A DNA stretch of 39,480 nucleotides from UBA1081 sp045535305 (GTDB lineage: Bacteria; Bacillota; Clostridia; Oscillospirales; Acutalibacteraceae): NCBI GenBank assembly GCA_045535305.1, contig JAZSLJ010000015.1:1-39480 (forward strand), written 5' to 3'. The notes under the pieces were generated by a model. The model ran no database searches and was not told the origin of the DNA. It saw only the letters and a list, made by a program, of their open reading frames with translations. Positions 7,913-15,672 of the stretch are shown here, one piece after another (the first letter of the stretch is position 1; each line of letters starts with the position of its first letter). The translations under genes and the position numbers were made by a program.

Positions 7913-8572
7913 TTAATTATTGTCTGTGAGTATTTCGCTGTCGAGTTTTTCAACAGCAGTTTCAAACGGGAGTCTTAATGAACCTTTGAATGCTGTAATA
8001 TCACGGCATATTCTGTCATTTTCTGCTGTAATATCGGTCATAATAGCATTGAATCTTTCAGTAAATATTCTGATTGCCGATGAAATGTCAAGAACTCTTG
8101 TAAGCGTCTTTGCCGCTGCATCATCAGCGTTGCTAGAAATTGTGTTAACCCTATCGCAGGTTTCCTGCAAAAGCATATCCGCATATCTTCTTACATCAAG
8201 CATAGCAGTGCCTACAGCTTCCTGAACAGATTTATCGGATATTGCACAGCATCTTACTTTTTCTTCGTATTCAGTTCTCAGTGCATTCATCTGTGTTGTA
8301 TGTAATTCTTCCGTTTCTGAAAGTTTTGCTTCGTATGTAGCTTTTATTTCAGCATTTTCTTCTTTGAGTTTTGAACTTTCGCTTTCAGCATGTGTTAATG
8401 ATTCGGTAAGTTCTGCGTTTGATGCTTTTAATGCTTCAATTTGTCTGATTAATTCAGCTTTTTCAGCTTTAGCATCAGCTTCATTTTTTTTCATACTTGT
8501 GATGTACTGAATGACATCATCTTTATTAAAACCGCCGAAAGCGGCATTTCTGAAAATGTAATCTGAAGACAT
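7913..8572 (-). CDS. DivIVA-like coiled-coil protein
   Basis: The 219-residue protein begins with FRNAAFGGFNKDDVIQYIT (about residues 7-25), a short N-terminal segment like the membrane-curvature-binding region of DivIVA/GpsB proteins in Clostridia. A Lys/Glu-rich coiled coil follows at about 28-100. A second helical region at about 110-205 follows. There are no membrane segments. It probably acts at the cell pole or division site as a scaffold, by family analogy only. A consensus promoter lies directly upstream and pcrA follows after 10 bases, so the two probably form an operon. Start at 8572 is preceded by AAAGGTG. Confidence 0.65.
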   Translation of the reverse strand: MSSDYIFRNAAFGGFNKDDVIQYITSMKKNEADAKAEKAELIRQIEALKASNAELTESLTHAESESSKLKEENAEIKATYEAKLSETEELHTTQMNALRTEYEEKVRCCAISDKSVQEAVGTAMLDVRRYADMLLQETCDRVNTISSNADDAAAKTLTRVLDISSAIRIFTERFNAIMTDITAENDRICRDITAFKGSLRLPFETAVEKLDSEILTDNN

Positions 8573-8610
8573 AATAATTCACCTTTATTTATATTTAAAA
8601 TATTTTTTAC

Positions 8611-8639
8611 ATTATACCATTTTATTTGTTTTAGTTCAA
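8611..8639 (-). promoter_or_regulatory. Sigma-A promoter of the DivIVA-like gene and pcrA
   Basis: On the minus strand TTGAAC (8634-8639) is followed after 17 bases by TATAAT (8611-8616), with a TG extended -10. It lies about 40 bases upstream of the start at 8572. Confidence 0.8.
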
Positions 8640-8673
8640 GTATAAAATACATATTAAAAATATACTCATATTC

Positions 8674-8702
8674 TTGATTTTTGTATTTCTATGAGTTATA
8701 AT
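8674..8702 (+). promoter_or_regulatory. Sigma-A promoter of the alpha/beta hydrolase gene
   Basis: TTGATT (8674-8679), 17-base spacer, TATAAT (8697-8702). It is divergent from the promoter at 8611-8639, and AAGGGGG follows at about 8715-8721. Confidence 0.8.
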
Positions 8703-8728
8703 TTACCTATAATCAAGGGGGTATTGTC

Positions 8729-9679
8729 ATGAATAAAAAAATCAGTACACTTTTAAAGGTTGCCGCCGTTGCAGGTGCATCATATCTTGCAGTAGGTGAG
8801 GCTGTTTATGAGGTTGTTCTCGGTAAGAAATATACACAGTTAAAAAATGTTCGCCGTGAAATTACCGATGAGCTTTATACTTATTACGGCAAACCTGAGG
8901 AGCAGGTTGACGGTGATTCCTGGTTTGTTGCTATGCATCCTGAGGATACTGTTCTTGTAAGCTCAAAAGGTAAAACAATGCATTCAAATATTTTTATGCA
9001 GAAGGAGTATACCGACAAATGGGCTGTTATTGTTCACGGTTATACAAGCTGTCCCAGAGGAATGGCAGACCAGGCTTTTCATTTTTATAAAAAAGGCTTT
9101 AATGTATTAATGCCACATCTTGTATCATTTGGTGCAGATGAAGAAAAATACGCATCCATGGGCTACCACGATAAGGATTATGTAAAAGATTGGATTGTAT
9201 ATATTGCCGATAAAGACCCTGATGCAAAGATTGCCGTACTCGGTGTATCAATGGGTAGTGCAACAACAATGCTTCTTACAGGTGAACCCGACCTTCTTCC
9301 CAATGTTAAATGTGCTATTGCTGATTGCGGTTATACATCATGGTGGGAAGAAATGGGTAATGAAATGAAAACAACATATAAATCACCGATTTTCCCGTTC
9401 TTGTACGCCGCAAATACTGTATCTAAGCTCCGCGGTAATTTTGATTTTAAAGAATCTGCACCTGTAAAAGCAGTTGCTCAGTCAAAAACACCAACATTGT
9501 TCATTCACGGTGAGAAAGACAGATTTGTTCCGTTCTGGATGTTGGATAAGGTTTATAATGCCTGTGTTGCAGATAAACAAAAATTACCTGTGCCCGATGC
9601 TTATCATGCAGAATCAAATGAAGTACATCCCGAAATTTATTATCCTGCAGTATTCTCATTTGTTGAAAAATATATGTAA
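8729..9679 (+). CDS. Membrane-anchored alpha/beta hydrolase
   Basis: The 316-residue protein has an alpha/beta hydrolase core: oxyanion turn VHGYTSC (102-108), nucleophile elbow GVSMGS (S174), acid in GEKDRFVP (D264) and a C-terminal histidine, probably H293 in AYHAES. This makes a complete Ser-Asp-His triad. A hydrophobic stretch at about 8-31 without a clear cleavage site suggests an N-terminal membrane anchor. It belongs to the group often annotated as alpha/beta fold hydrolase of Firmicutes; the substrate (lipid, ester or peptide) is not predictable. It has its own promoter and strong terminator, hence is monocistronic. Confidence 0.85.
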   Translation: MNKKISTLLKVAAVAGASYLAVGEAVYEVVLGKKYTQLKNVRREITDELYTYYGKPEEQVDGDSWFVAMHPEDTVLVSSKGKTMHSNIFMQKEYTDKWAVIVHGYTSCPRGMADQAFHFYKKGFNVLMPHLVSFGADEEKYASMGYHDKDYVKDWIVYIADKDPDAKIAVLGVSMGSATTMLLTGEPDLLPNVKCAIADCGYTSWWEEMGNEMKTTYKSPIFPFLYAANTVSKLRGNFDFKESAPVKAVAQSKTPTLFIHGEKDRFVPFWMLDKVYNACVADKQKLPVPDAYHAESNEVHPEIYYPAVFSFVEKYM

Positions 9680-9691
9680 AGCAAATTGTTT

Positions 9692-9720
9692 GAGCCGTCA
9701 TTTAAGACGGCTCTTTTTTT
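9692..9720 (+). terminator. Intrinsic terminator after the hydrolase gene
   Basis: Arms GAGCCGTC (9692-9699) and GACGGCTC (9706-9713), 6-base loop, then seven T. Its T-run overlaps the last codons of the convergent VWA gene. Confidence 0.92.
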
Positions 9721-11002
9721 AGTTATCACTGATTCTGGCAATCTTTCCCCATGGCGGTGTTACATATGTATTATTAATAAGCCAGAGTACGGGGATATTA
9801 TTTGCCGCTTCTTGCTTCGGGAACGGTGCATATCCGTCAGTCAGAATAATAATGCTTGCCGGCTGATTTTCATTCATGTGTTTGTTGACATAATCAAATA
9901 TAATATCAAAGTTTGTTCCGCCGCCGCCTTTTGGTTTTATTGTTTTAAATTCATCTATATCTGTAAAGGATTTAGGTTCAATAATTGCACTGTCAAAGAA
10001 ACCAAGCCAACCGCTTAATTTTCCGTCAAATTGATCTAATGCACCTTTTATTTCTGAATAGGCGGCTGTTATCATTGAATCAGACATAGAACCTGATGTA
10101 TCAATCATAAAAAGTATGTTTTTAACGGTGTCTTCCGGATAATTAAAATCAGGCAGAAAGAACGGTGTTTCGGCGAATCGTTTATCGGGTGGTGAAAATG
10201 AGTAATCAACTATTTCTTCCTGAACAAACTCATTTAATATTGTTCGCCAATCTATCTGCGGATTTCTTAATTCATTAAGGATACGATCCGCGAACAGCGG
10301 CAATCTTCCGCAATTTTTACCGGATTTCTGTATGCTTATTGCTTCAGCGGCATCAATTATATGTTTAGACCATATTTCGCGATGTTCATCAGGATTTTCA
10401 ATATCATCCCAATGTGAATGGTCATCCCAATTACCCTGTAAAGCGGTGCTTTTACCTGCTTTTGTGTTTGTATCCGACGAATTATTTGCATTGTTTTCGC
10501 TGTTATATGGATATAAAACTGTTCCGTTATATAAATTTGATGCACCAGATGAAATAAGCATATGATAGATTTCTTCTGCACTGTAATTATATCCCTCTGT
10601 ATTGTCAGGAGCTAAGTGCATCGATTCACCGTATTTGCCGATTGTAATGCATCCTTTATTCATTCCGTTTTCTAACAGAATGTTTGAGTTTACTATTATA
10701 TCTGTTGCAATATTAAACGGTGTATGAAGGTATTTTCCTTTACGCGTACAATGCTGAAGGGCAATATGCATAATTTCATGCATCATAACAAACTCAAGCT
10801 CGCTATCAGTCAGTTCATCTAAAAATTTTGCACCGAAAATAATGCTTTCACCGTCTGTGCACGCAGTCTGAACTTTATCATCGACAGAGAATTTCATATG
10901 CATAAGAAGCAGTCCGAAAAAACTATGATTCAGCAGTATTTTCATTCTTGCAATCAGCATTCTGCGTGAAAATTCATTTATTTTGCTTTCAGACAACTCC
11001 AT
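9719..11002 (-). CDS. VWA-like metallopeptidase-domain protein (DUF2201 type)
   Basis: The 427-residue protein combines two modules. The N-terminal one contains a zincin motif HEIMH (75-79) in the context LEFVMMHEIMHIALQHC. The C-terminal one is a von Willebrand A fold with a complete MIDAS metal site: DTSGS (301-305), T363 in GGGGTNF and D389 in ILTDG. This is the architecture of the putative metallopeptidase/VWA-like (DUF2201) proteins that normally pair with a MoxR-type AAA ATPase, presumably in metal insertion or complex remodelling; the function is unproved. Its start overlaps the upstream AAA-like gene by 14 bases and AAAGGA is placed 11 bases before the ATG, so translation is probably coupled. 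No signal peptide is seen. Confidence 0.85.
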   Translation of the reverse strand: MELSESKINEFSRRMLIARMKILLNHSFFGLLLMHMKFSVDDKVQTACTDGESIIFGAKFLDELTDSELEFVMMHEIMHIALQHCTRKGKYLHTPFNIATDIIVNSNILLENGMNKGCITIGKYGESMHLAPDNTEGYNYSAEEIYHMLISSGASNLYNGTVLYPYNSENNANNSSDTNTKAGKSTALQGNWDDHSHWDDIENPDEHREIWSKHIIDAAEAISIQKSGKNCGRLPLFADRILNELRNPQIDWRTILNEFVQEEIVDYSFSPPDKRFAETPFFLPDFNYPEDTVKNILFMIDTSGSMSDSMITAAYSEIKGALDQFDGKLSGWLGFFDSAIIEPKSFTDIDEFKTIKPKGGGGTNFDIIFDYVNKHMNENQPASIIILTDGYAPFPKQEAANNIPVLWLINNTYVTPPWGKIARISDN

Positions 11003-12206
11003 TCAGCAATTTTCCTTTCGTAGAAATCCACTTTTTAAACTCAGGTATCATCATGAGTTTGTTTTTATAATTAGGTTCAATGCTCATATAATCTTTAAGT
11101 ACAATAGTTGAAAAATCGGCAGGCATCATTGTTGCATATCTTATTGAATTAGCAATAAGAGACATTTCATCCTTATGCTCACGTGCATATGAGGTCATGG
11201 CTGATGTAATAGCATATAATACATCGGTATTTTTTGGAAAAGGCGGCATTTTTCCTTTGAATATGTCCTCAATATTCGGTAATTGTGAGTAAATTTTATC
11301 CCAAGCTCGGAATTCAATAGCGATACCGCTGCCTACAAGCCCTGAAATCAATAAAAATGCACTGTTTATATCATTATTGACGTGATTCAGAATATTACTT
11401 ACCATTTCCCAGGATCTTGGGGTTGCAAATGAAAGATCCTCATTTGCGGCATCAAATGTCATAAAATAATCCTGTCTGAAAGAAAGAAATCCGATTACTT
11501 TATCATTTATACCGTTACTTATAGCCCATTTTTTCCAGGAATCAAAATCAGTTGATATTTCAATATGCAATAAGCGGTTTGCGAGCGCTTTAGGCATTTT
11601 ATAAATAACTGATTTGTCGGTAGTTCTGTTACCTGCGGCAATAACTATGCAGTTGTCGGGTAATTCCCATGCACCTGTATATTCATCGTGTATTGTGTGC
11701 CTGTAACCAATATATTTTGTTGTATCAATGCTTAAAATGTGTGTTGCGAATGCATTGATAATATCTGTGGGAATCCAGGGGGAGCCGAGTGATATATATA
11801 TGTCTTTAGCAGCTACTGATGATGGCAGAAATTTTTCAAGAATATCAACATTATTCTGAAAATATCCGGAATATTGGTCGTTTGCATCCTTAGCAATATT
11901 TAATTTGCGCAACAAATTACCGGAAAGATATTCTTCTGCCGTTTCCCAGCCTTTGTGTCTGCATTCGTCCCAAGTTTCGGGATTCTGATAGATTGCACCC
12001 TGTAAAGCACTGATAACGGTATCAAAATCTTTTCCGGTAATTGATGATATGTATTCAATGTCAACTTGCGCAAATTTTGTAATGGATAATAACAATGCAT
12101 CTGATACAGAATCCGTGTATTCGCTGTAAAAACCGCCGTCAGGGTCTGTAATATCATCCCAATTCATTGATATTTCTGTTGAAATTGAATTAATTTTTTG
12201 CTTCAT
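10989..12206 (-). CDS. Chimeric AAA/MoxR-like protein lacking Walker A and B
   Basis: ATG 12206 is preferred over ATG 12221 because AGGAG lies between them, well spaced for 12206 (405 residues). Residues about 181-275 match the second half of a MoxR-type AAA module: LPDNCIVIAAGNR with the sensor-1 Asn (N193), ALANRLLHIEI with the likely arginine finger (R211), and ATPRSWEMVSNIL with the sensor-2 Arg (R264). The first half of that module, with Walker A and the acidic Walker B, is absent. Instead residues about 45-180 (YISSITGKDFD, KGWETAEEYLSGNLLRKL, LGSPWIPTDII, YTGAWE) resemble a segment of the large SNF2-helicase/DNA-methylase proteins carried by conjugative elements. The apparent junction is near base 11666. 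It is paired with a DUF2201 gene, as MoxR ATPases are. Nucleotide binding is doubtful. True fusion and assembly join are both possible. Confidence 0.7.
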   Translation of the reverse strand: MKQKINSISTEISMNWDDITDPDGGFYSEYTDSVSDALLLSITKFAQVDIEYISSITGKDFDTVISALQGAIYQNPETWDECRHKGWETAEEYLSGNLLRKLNIAKDANDQYSGYFQNNVDILEKFLPSSVAAKDIYISLGSPWIPTDIINAFATHILSIDTTKYIGYRHTIHDEYTGAWELPDNCIVIAAGNRTTDKSVIYKMPKALANRLLHIEISTDFDSWKKWAISNGINDKVIGFLSFRQDYFMTFDAANEDLSFATPRSWEMVSNILNHVNNDINSAFLLISGLVGSGIAIEFRAWDKIYSQLPNIEDIFKGKMPPFPKNTDVLYAITSAMTSYAREHKDEMSLIANSIRYATMMPADFSTIVLKDYMSIEPNYKNKLMMIPEFKKWISTKGKLLNGVV

Positions 12207-12220
12207 AATATTCTCCTGCA

Positions 12221-12257
12221 TAATGAATCACACTCAAACCTGAAAATTGATTCATTA
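12221..12257. promoter_or_regulatory. Perfect 10-bp inverted repeat upstream of the AAA-like gene
   Basis: Arms TAATGAATCA (12221-12230) and TGATTCATTA (12248-12257) are separated by 17 bases. No T-run follows on either strand. Its place between the SEDS gene stop and the AAA-like start suggests an operator, but a weak terminator cannot be ruled out. Confidence 0.45.
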
Positions 12258-12286
12258 CAGATAACGGAGAAACACTACAAGTCATG

Positions 12287-13462
12287 CTAATTGAAAGTTT
12301 TGCTGATATTTCTGTATCTGAAATTTACAATTTCTCTTTCGAGTGTATATCTTCTTAAACTTAAAATTAATCCTACTGCAATATATATACAGAGGTTAGA
12401 TGAACCGCCTGCACTGAGGAATGGTAAAGTAATACCTACAACAGGAAGCAATTCAACACACATTCCGATGTTAACAATAACCTGTGCCGCAATCATAGAT
12501 GCAACACCGGTGCAAAGTATATTAACGCTGCTGTCTTTGCTTTTTCTGCCGATTGATGAGATTTTAATTACAATTATTGCAAAAATGATAAGTGTAACTA
12601 TACAGCCGATAAGACCGTATTCTTCACCGATTACGGAAAATACCATATCGTTTTCATTCTCGGGTACAAGACCTGCCTGCGTGTATTTGCCGTTAAAAGC
12701 GCCCATACCGAACATTCCGCCGTTACGTATTGCCTGAAGACCTTGCTCCTGCTGATACATAATGTCTGCATATTCTTCATGGTTAAAAAGGGCAAGAATT
12801 CTGTCTTTCTGAATGCTTGACATAACAAAATTCCACATTACAGGAATTGCTGCAACAACAAGTAATGCACCTAAAGCAAAATACTTTAAGTGAACATTAG
12901 CAGCAAAGAGCATTGAAACAAAGATGATAATAAAAATAAGAGCAGAACCCATATCACCAGTTACCATAACAAGAAGAATGGGAATTGCACCGTGTATGCA
13001 AAGTAAAAGAATGTTTTTTATAGAGTTGATATTATCGTGCACAGTGTCAATGTGAACACCGAATGTAATTATAAAGCCTATTTTTACAATTTCCGAAGGC
13101 TGAAAAAACAGACCCGAGCTTCCGAGCTTTATCCATGTTTTTGCATCAGGACGTTCAGGCGGGCCAACACCTACATTCGGAATAAACAGTAATAACATCA
13201 TAATCAAACATGCTGCCGCAATAATCGGCCAAAGCCGCACTATAAAATTGTAGTCAATTATTGATATAATAAGTGCAATAATAATACCTGCAAAAACAGC
13301 CATAAGCATAACACGTGCATCACGGGAGAAAAGCGATTCTTCCGTGTGTGTTGCGCTTGAAACGTTCAATATTCCGAATGCTGAAACTGCCATACATAAA
13401 AACAATAAAATTTTGTCAGTTTCCTTGATAAAGTTTTTAATTTGTGATATAATGTTGCTCAT
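12287..13462 (-). CDS. SEDS-family peptidoglycan glycosyltransferase (RodA/FtsW/SpoVE)
   Basis: The 391-residue polytopic membrane protein, about ten hydrophobic segments, polymerises lipid II into glycan strands together with a class B penicillin-binding protein. Diagnostic stretches are KLGSSGLFFQPSEIVKIGFI, NGGMFGMGAFNGKYTQAG, VFSVIGEEYGLIG and LPVVGITLPFLSAGGSSNL. The last has S-A-G-G-S-S where RodA and FtsW usually have S-Y-G-G-S-S. RodA is slightly favoured by the loop sequence, but FtsW or the sporulation paralogue SpoVE cannot be excluded, so no symbol is given. It starts at 13462 with AGGGATG upstream and has its own consensus promoter. The downstream AAA-like gene starts 80 bases after its stop. 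Confidence 0.88.
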   Translation of the reverse strand: MSNIISQIKNFIKETDKILLFLCMAVSAFGILNVSSATHTEESLFSRDARVMLMAVFAGIIIALIISIIDYNFIVRLWPIIAAACLIMMLLLFIPNVGVGPPERPDAKTWIKLGSSGLFFQPSEIVKIGFIITFGVHIDTVHDNINSIKNILLLCIHGAIPILLVMVTGDMGSALIFIIIFVSMLFAANVHLKYFALGALLVVAAIPVMWNFVMSSIQKDRILALFNHEEYADIMYQQEQGLQAIRNGGMFGMGAFNGKYTQAGLVPENENDMVFSVIGEEYGLIGCIVTLIIFAIIVIKISSIGRKSKDSSVNILCTGVASMIAAQVIVNIGMCVELLPVVGITLPFLSAGGSSNLCIYIAVGLILSLRRYTLEREIVNFRYRNISKTFN

Positions 13463-13492
13463 AGTTATTTCATCCCTAATTTTGTTTATTTT

Positions 13493-13521
13493 ATTATAAT
13501 ATTATTGTATTTTGTTTTCAA
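13493..13521 (-). promoter_or_regulatory. Sigma-A promoter of the SEDS gene
   Basis: On the minus strand TTGAAA (13516-13521), 17-base spacer, TATAAT (13493-13498), about 30 bases before the ATG at 13462. Confidence 0.85.
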
Positions 13522-13562
13522 GTAAAAATATAGGTTATTTAAGGTAAAAAGGCAGTTTTGTT

Positions 13563-13994
13563 ATGGAAAAGTTTGAATCATATTCAGAAAATGATACTTT
13601 AAGAATTGCAGAGCAATTTGCAGCATCACTCAAAGGCGGAGATGTTGTTGCTTTCCGCGGCGGAATGGGAATGGGTAAAACGGTTTTTACAAGAGGCTGT
13701 GTTCATGCTCTCGGCAACGATTCCGATGTAAGCAGTCCTACTTTTGCTATTGTAAATGATTACGGCGGTAAAATAAATCTTTATCATTTTGATATGTACA
13801 GAGTCGAAAGCTGGGACTCATTATATTCCACAGGCTTTTTTGATTATATGAATGAAAACTCCATTTTGTTTATTGAATGGAGTGAAAATATTGAGAATGT
13901 TCTTCCCGACAATACAATATTTGTTGATTTTAAAAGGGGAGAAGATGACAGTTACAGAGAAATAACAATCAGCGGAGGTGAAGGCAGATGGTAA
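13563..13994 (+). CDS. tsaE: tRNA t6A biosynthesis ATPase TsaE
   Basis: TsaE is the ATPase of the TsaB-TsaD-TsaE complex that makes N6-threonylcarbamoyladenosine on ANN-decoding tRNAs. The 143-residue protein has Walker A GGMGMGKT (33-40), the switch-like SSPTFAIVNDY, and the conserved HFDMYRVESWDSLYSTGFFDY stretch. Its length is normal. It overlaps tsaB by 7 bases, so the two are translated together, with rpiB overlapping next. The ATG at 13563 has only a modest ribosome binding site (AAGG). Confidence 0.95.
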   Translation: MEKFESYSENDTLRIAEQFAASLKGGDVVAFRGGMGMGKTVFTRGCVHALGNDSDVSSPTFAIVNDYGGKINLYHFDMYRVESWDSLYSTGFFDYMNENSILFIEWSENIENVLPDNTIFVDFKRGEDDSYREITISGGEGRW

Positions 13995-14698
13995 TACTTG
14001 CAATAGACAGTACAGCACCGTCAGCTTCTGCCGCAATAATAAAAGACGGTAAACTTCTTTCCGAAATGTTTTTAAATGTAGGGCTTACTCATTCCGTTAC
14101 TCTTTTACCGCTTGTTAAAGGCGCCTTAGAGCTTGCAGAACTCACAGTGAATGATGTTGATGCTGTTGCAGTAAACAGCGGTCCGGGGTCTTTTACCGGA
14201 GCAAGAATCGGTGTTGCTCTTGCAAAAGGTCTTGCTCAACCAACTGACAAAAAATGTGTTCCTGTTTCAACCCTTGAATCAATAGCATTTCCGTTTTCCG
14301 ACTGTGATTGTATAATCGCTTCGGTTATGGATGCAAGATGTAAACAGGTTTACGGTGCATTCTTTGATGCGAAAAACGGAAATATCACAAGACTTACAGA
14401 GGATGACGCTTTTTCATTTGATGTACTTGAAGAAAAAATATCTTCATTTAATAAAAAAGTTATTCTTTCAGGCGACGGTGCCGATGTCGCTTATGAATTT
14501 TTAAAAGATAAAGGTCTTGATGTAGCAAAAGCAAATCCTGCGCTGAGATATCAGCATGCATCATCCGTTGGATTTATTGCCGAAAAACGGCTTAATAATA
14601 ATGAAAATATAGTTTCATATTCGCAGCTTGTTCCTGCATATTTAAGATTGTCGCAGGCTGAACGTGAATTGAAATTAAAAAAGGAGCAAAAAATATGA
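13988..14698 (+). CDS. tsaB: tRNA t6A biosynthesis protein TsaB
   Basis: TsaB is the inactive sugar-kinase-fold partner of TsaD in t6A synthesis. The 236-residue protein begins MVILAIDSTAPSASAAI and carries NSGPGSFTGARIGVALAKGL, the family hallmark. GGAGG at about 13974-13978 inside tsaE serves it. It overlaps tsaE by 7 bases and rpiB by 4 bases. TsaD and RimI, often found next to TsaB, are not in this window. Confidence 0.95.
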   Translation: MVILAIDSTAPSASAAIIKDGKLLSEMFLNVGLTHSVTLLPLVKGALELAELTVNDVDAVAVNSGPGSFTGARIGVALAKGLAQPTDKKCVPVSTLESIAFPFSDCDCIIASVMDARCKQVYGAFFDAKNGNITRLTEDDAFSFDVLEEKISSFNKKVILSGDGADVAYEFLKDKGLDVAKANPALRYQHASSVGFIAEKRLNNNENIVSYSQLVPAYLRLSQAERELKLKKEQKI

Positions 14699-15135
14699 AA
14701 ATTGCAATAGGTTCTGACCACGCAGGTTTCCCTCTTAAGGAGGAAATCAGAAAACATCTTGACGAAATCGGAGTTGAATATGTTGACTGCGGTGTTTACG
14801 ATTCTTCGTCTGCAGATTATCCGATTCAGGCGAAAGCTACCTGTGATAAAATAGTATCAGGCGAATGTGAAAGAGGTATTCTTTGTTGCGGTACAGGTAT
14901 TGGTATTTCAATGGCCGCTAATAAAGTTAAAGGGATAAGGGCTGCTTGCTGTTCGGATTATTTCAGCGCCAAGTATACAAGACTTCATAATGATGCAAAT
15001 GTTCTTTGTATGGGCGCAAGAGTTATAGGTGCAGGTGCGGCACTGGAACTTGTTGATGTTTTTCTTGCAACAGAGTTTGAAGTCGGAAGACATCAGAGAA
15101 GAGTTGACCTTATAACTGATATCGAAAATATGTAA
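14695..15135 (+). CDS. rpiB: Ribose 5-phosphate isomerase B
   Basis: RpiB interconverts ribose 5-phosphate and ribulose 5-phosphate in the pentose phosphate pathway. The 146-residue protein has IGSDHAGFPLKEEI (D8, H9), DYPIQA, and the catalytic cysteine C65 within CCGTGIGISMAANK. ATGA overlaps the tsaB stop, and AAAAAAGGAGC precedes it. A LacA/galactose-6-phosphate isomerase assignment is less likely, since the catalytic Cys pattern is RpiB-like. It closes the tsaE-tsaB-rpiB operon at a bidirectional terminator. Confidence 0.93.
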   Translation: MKIAIGSDHAGFPLKEEIRKHLDEIGVEYVDCGVYDSSSADYPIQAKATCDKIVSGECERGILCCGTGIGISMAANKVKGIRAACCSDYFSAKYTRLHNDANVLCMGARVIGAGAALELVDVFLATEFEVGRHQRRVDLITDIENM

Positions 15136-15144
15136 TAAAAAAAC

Positions 15145-15168
15145 AACCACCGAACTGAATCGGTGGTT
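15145..15168. terminator. Bidirectional terminator between rpiB and rpmB
   Basis: Perfect 9-bp arms AACCACCGA (15145-15153) and TCGGTGGTT (15160-15168), 6-base loop, with T-rich tracts on both strands (AATTTTTGTT on plus, GTTTTTTTA on minus). The genes converge here. Confidence 0.9.
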
Positions 15169-15190
15169 AATTTTTGTTAATATACGGAAA

Positions 15191-15379
15191 TTAAACAGCT
15201 CTTGTAACTTTGCCTGAACGAAGGCAACGGCTGCACACGTGAATTCTCTTAGGTGTGCCGTTAACAACAGCTTTAACTTTCATAACATTGGGCTTCCAGG
15301 TTCTGTTGGATCTTCTGTGTGAGTGAGATACCTTGATACCGAAAGCAACATCTTTTCCGCAGATATCACATTTTGCCAT
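15191..15379 (-). CDS. rpmB: 50S ribosomal protein L28
   Basis: The 62-residue protein MAKCDICGKDVAFG... has the L28 core (SHSHRRSNRTWKPN) and two C-x2-C pairs (CDIC and CSRC), so it is the zinc-binding form of L28. The start at 15379 is fixed by AGGAGGT nine bases upstream; an in-frame extension to 15427 has no such site and would add 16 residues not found in L28. It is monocistronic, opposite to recA, with its own promoter. Confidence 0.96.
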   Translation of the reverse strand: MAKCDICGKDVAFGIKVSHSHRRSNRTWKPNVMKVKAVVNGTPKRIHVCSRCLRSGKVTRAV

Positions 15380-15461
15380 GCGGAATGCACCTCCTTTTCT
15401 GATTATGTGGGACACAGCAAACTGCATAACACCACATCTTGTAATTGAACATATTTTACGC

Positions 15462-15489
15462 AGTATATGATAACAGATTTTATTTGCAA
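15462..15489 (-). promoter_or_regulatory. Probable promoter of rpmB
   Basis: On the minus strand TTGCAA (15484-15489), 16-base spacer, TATACT (15462-15467). A leader of about 75 bases precedes the rpmB start. Confidence 0.55.
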
Positions 15490-15596
15490 TTTCAAGAGCT
15501 TTTTTACAAATATTTTAAAAAAATCGTCAATTTTATTTGTTTAAAATGTTTTTTTTATTTTATATTAAAAAAATTTTAAGTATTTTAAAAATTTGC

Positions 15597-15625
15597 TTGC
15601 AAAATACGTAAAAATATTATATAAT
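15597..15625 (+). promoter_or_regulatory. Sigma-A promoter of recA
   Basis: TTGCAA (15597-15602), 17-base spacer, perfect TATAAT (15620-15625). Transcription would start inside or beside the SOS-box-like site that follows. Confidence 0.85.
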
Positions 15626-15631
15626 AGCTAT

Positions 15632-15645
15632 CGAACATTTGTGCA
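15632..15645 (+). promoter_or_regulatory. Probable LexA (SOS) operator of recA
   Basis: CGAAC-ATTT-GTGCA matches the Gram-positive LexA/DinR consensus CGAAC-N4-GTTCG in 8 of 10 defined positions. It sits 6 bases after the -10 of recA, where bound repressor would block initiation. Confidence 0.6.
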
Positions 15646-15672
15646 ATACACATTCCAGAAAGGATGAAAAAT

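Noticed and set aside
15380..15427. N-terminal extension of rpmB to an in-frame ATG at 15427
   Set aside because: The AGGAGGT and the family length place the start at 15379; the extra 16 residues have no counterpart in L28.
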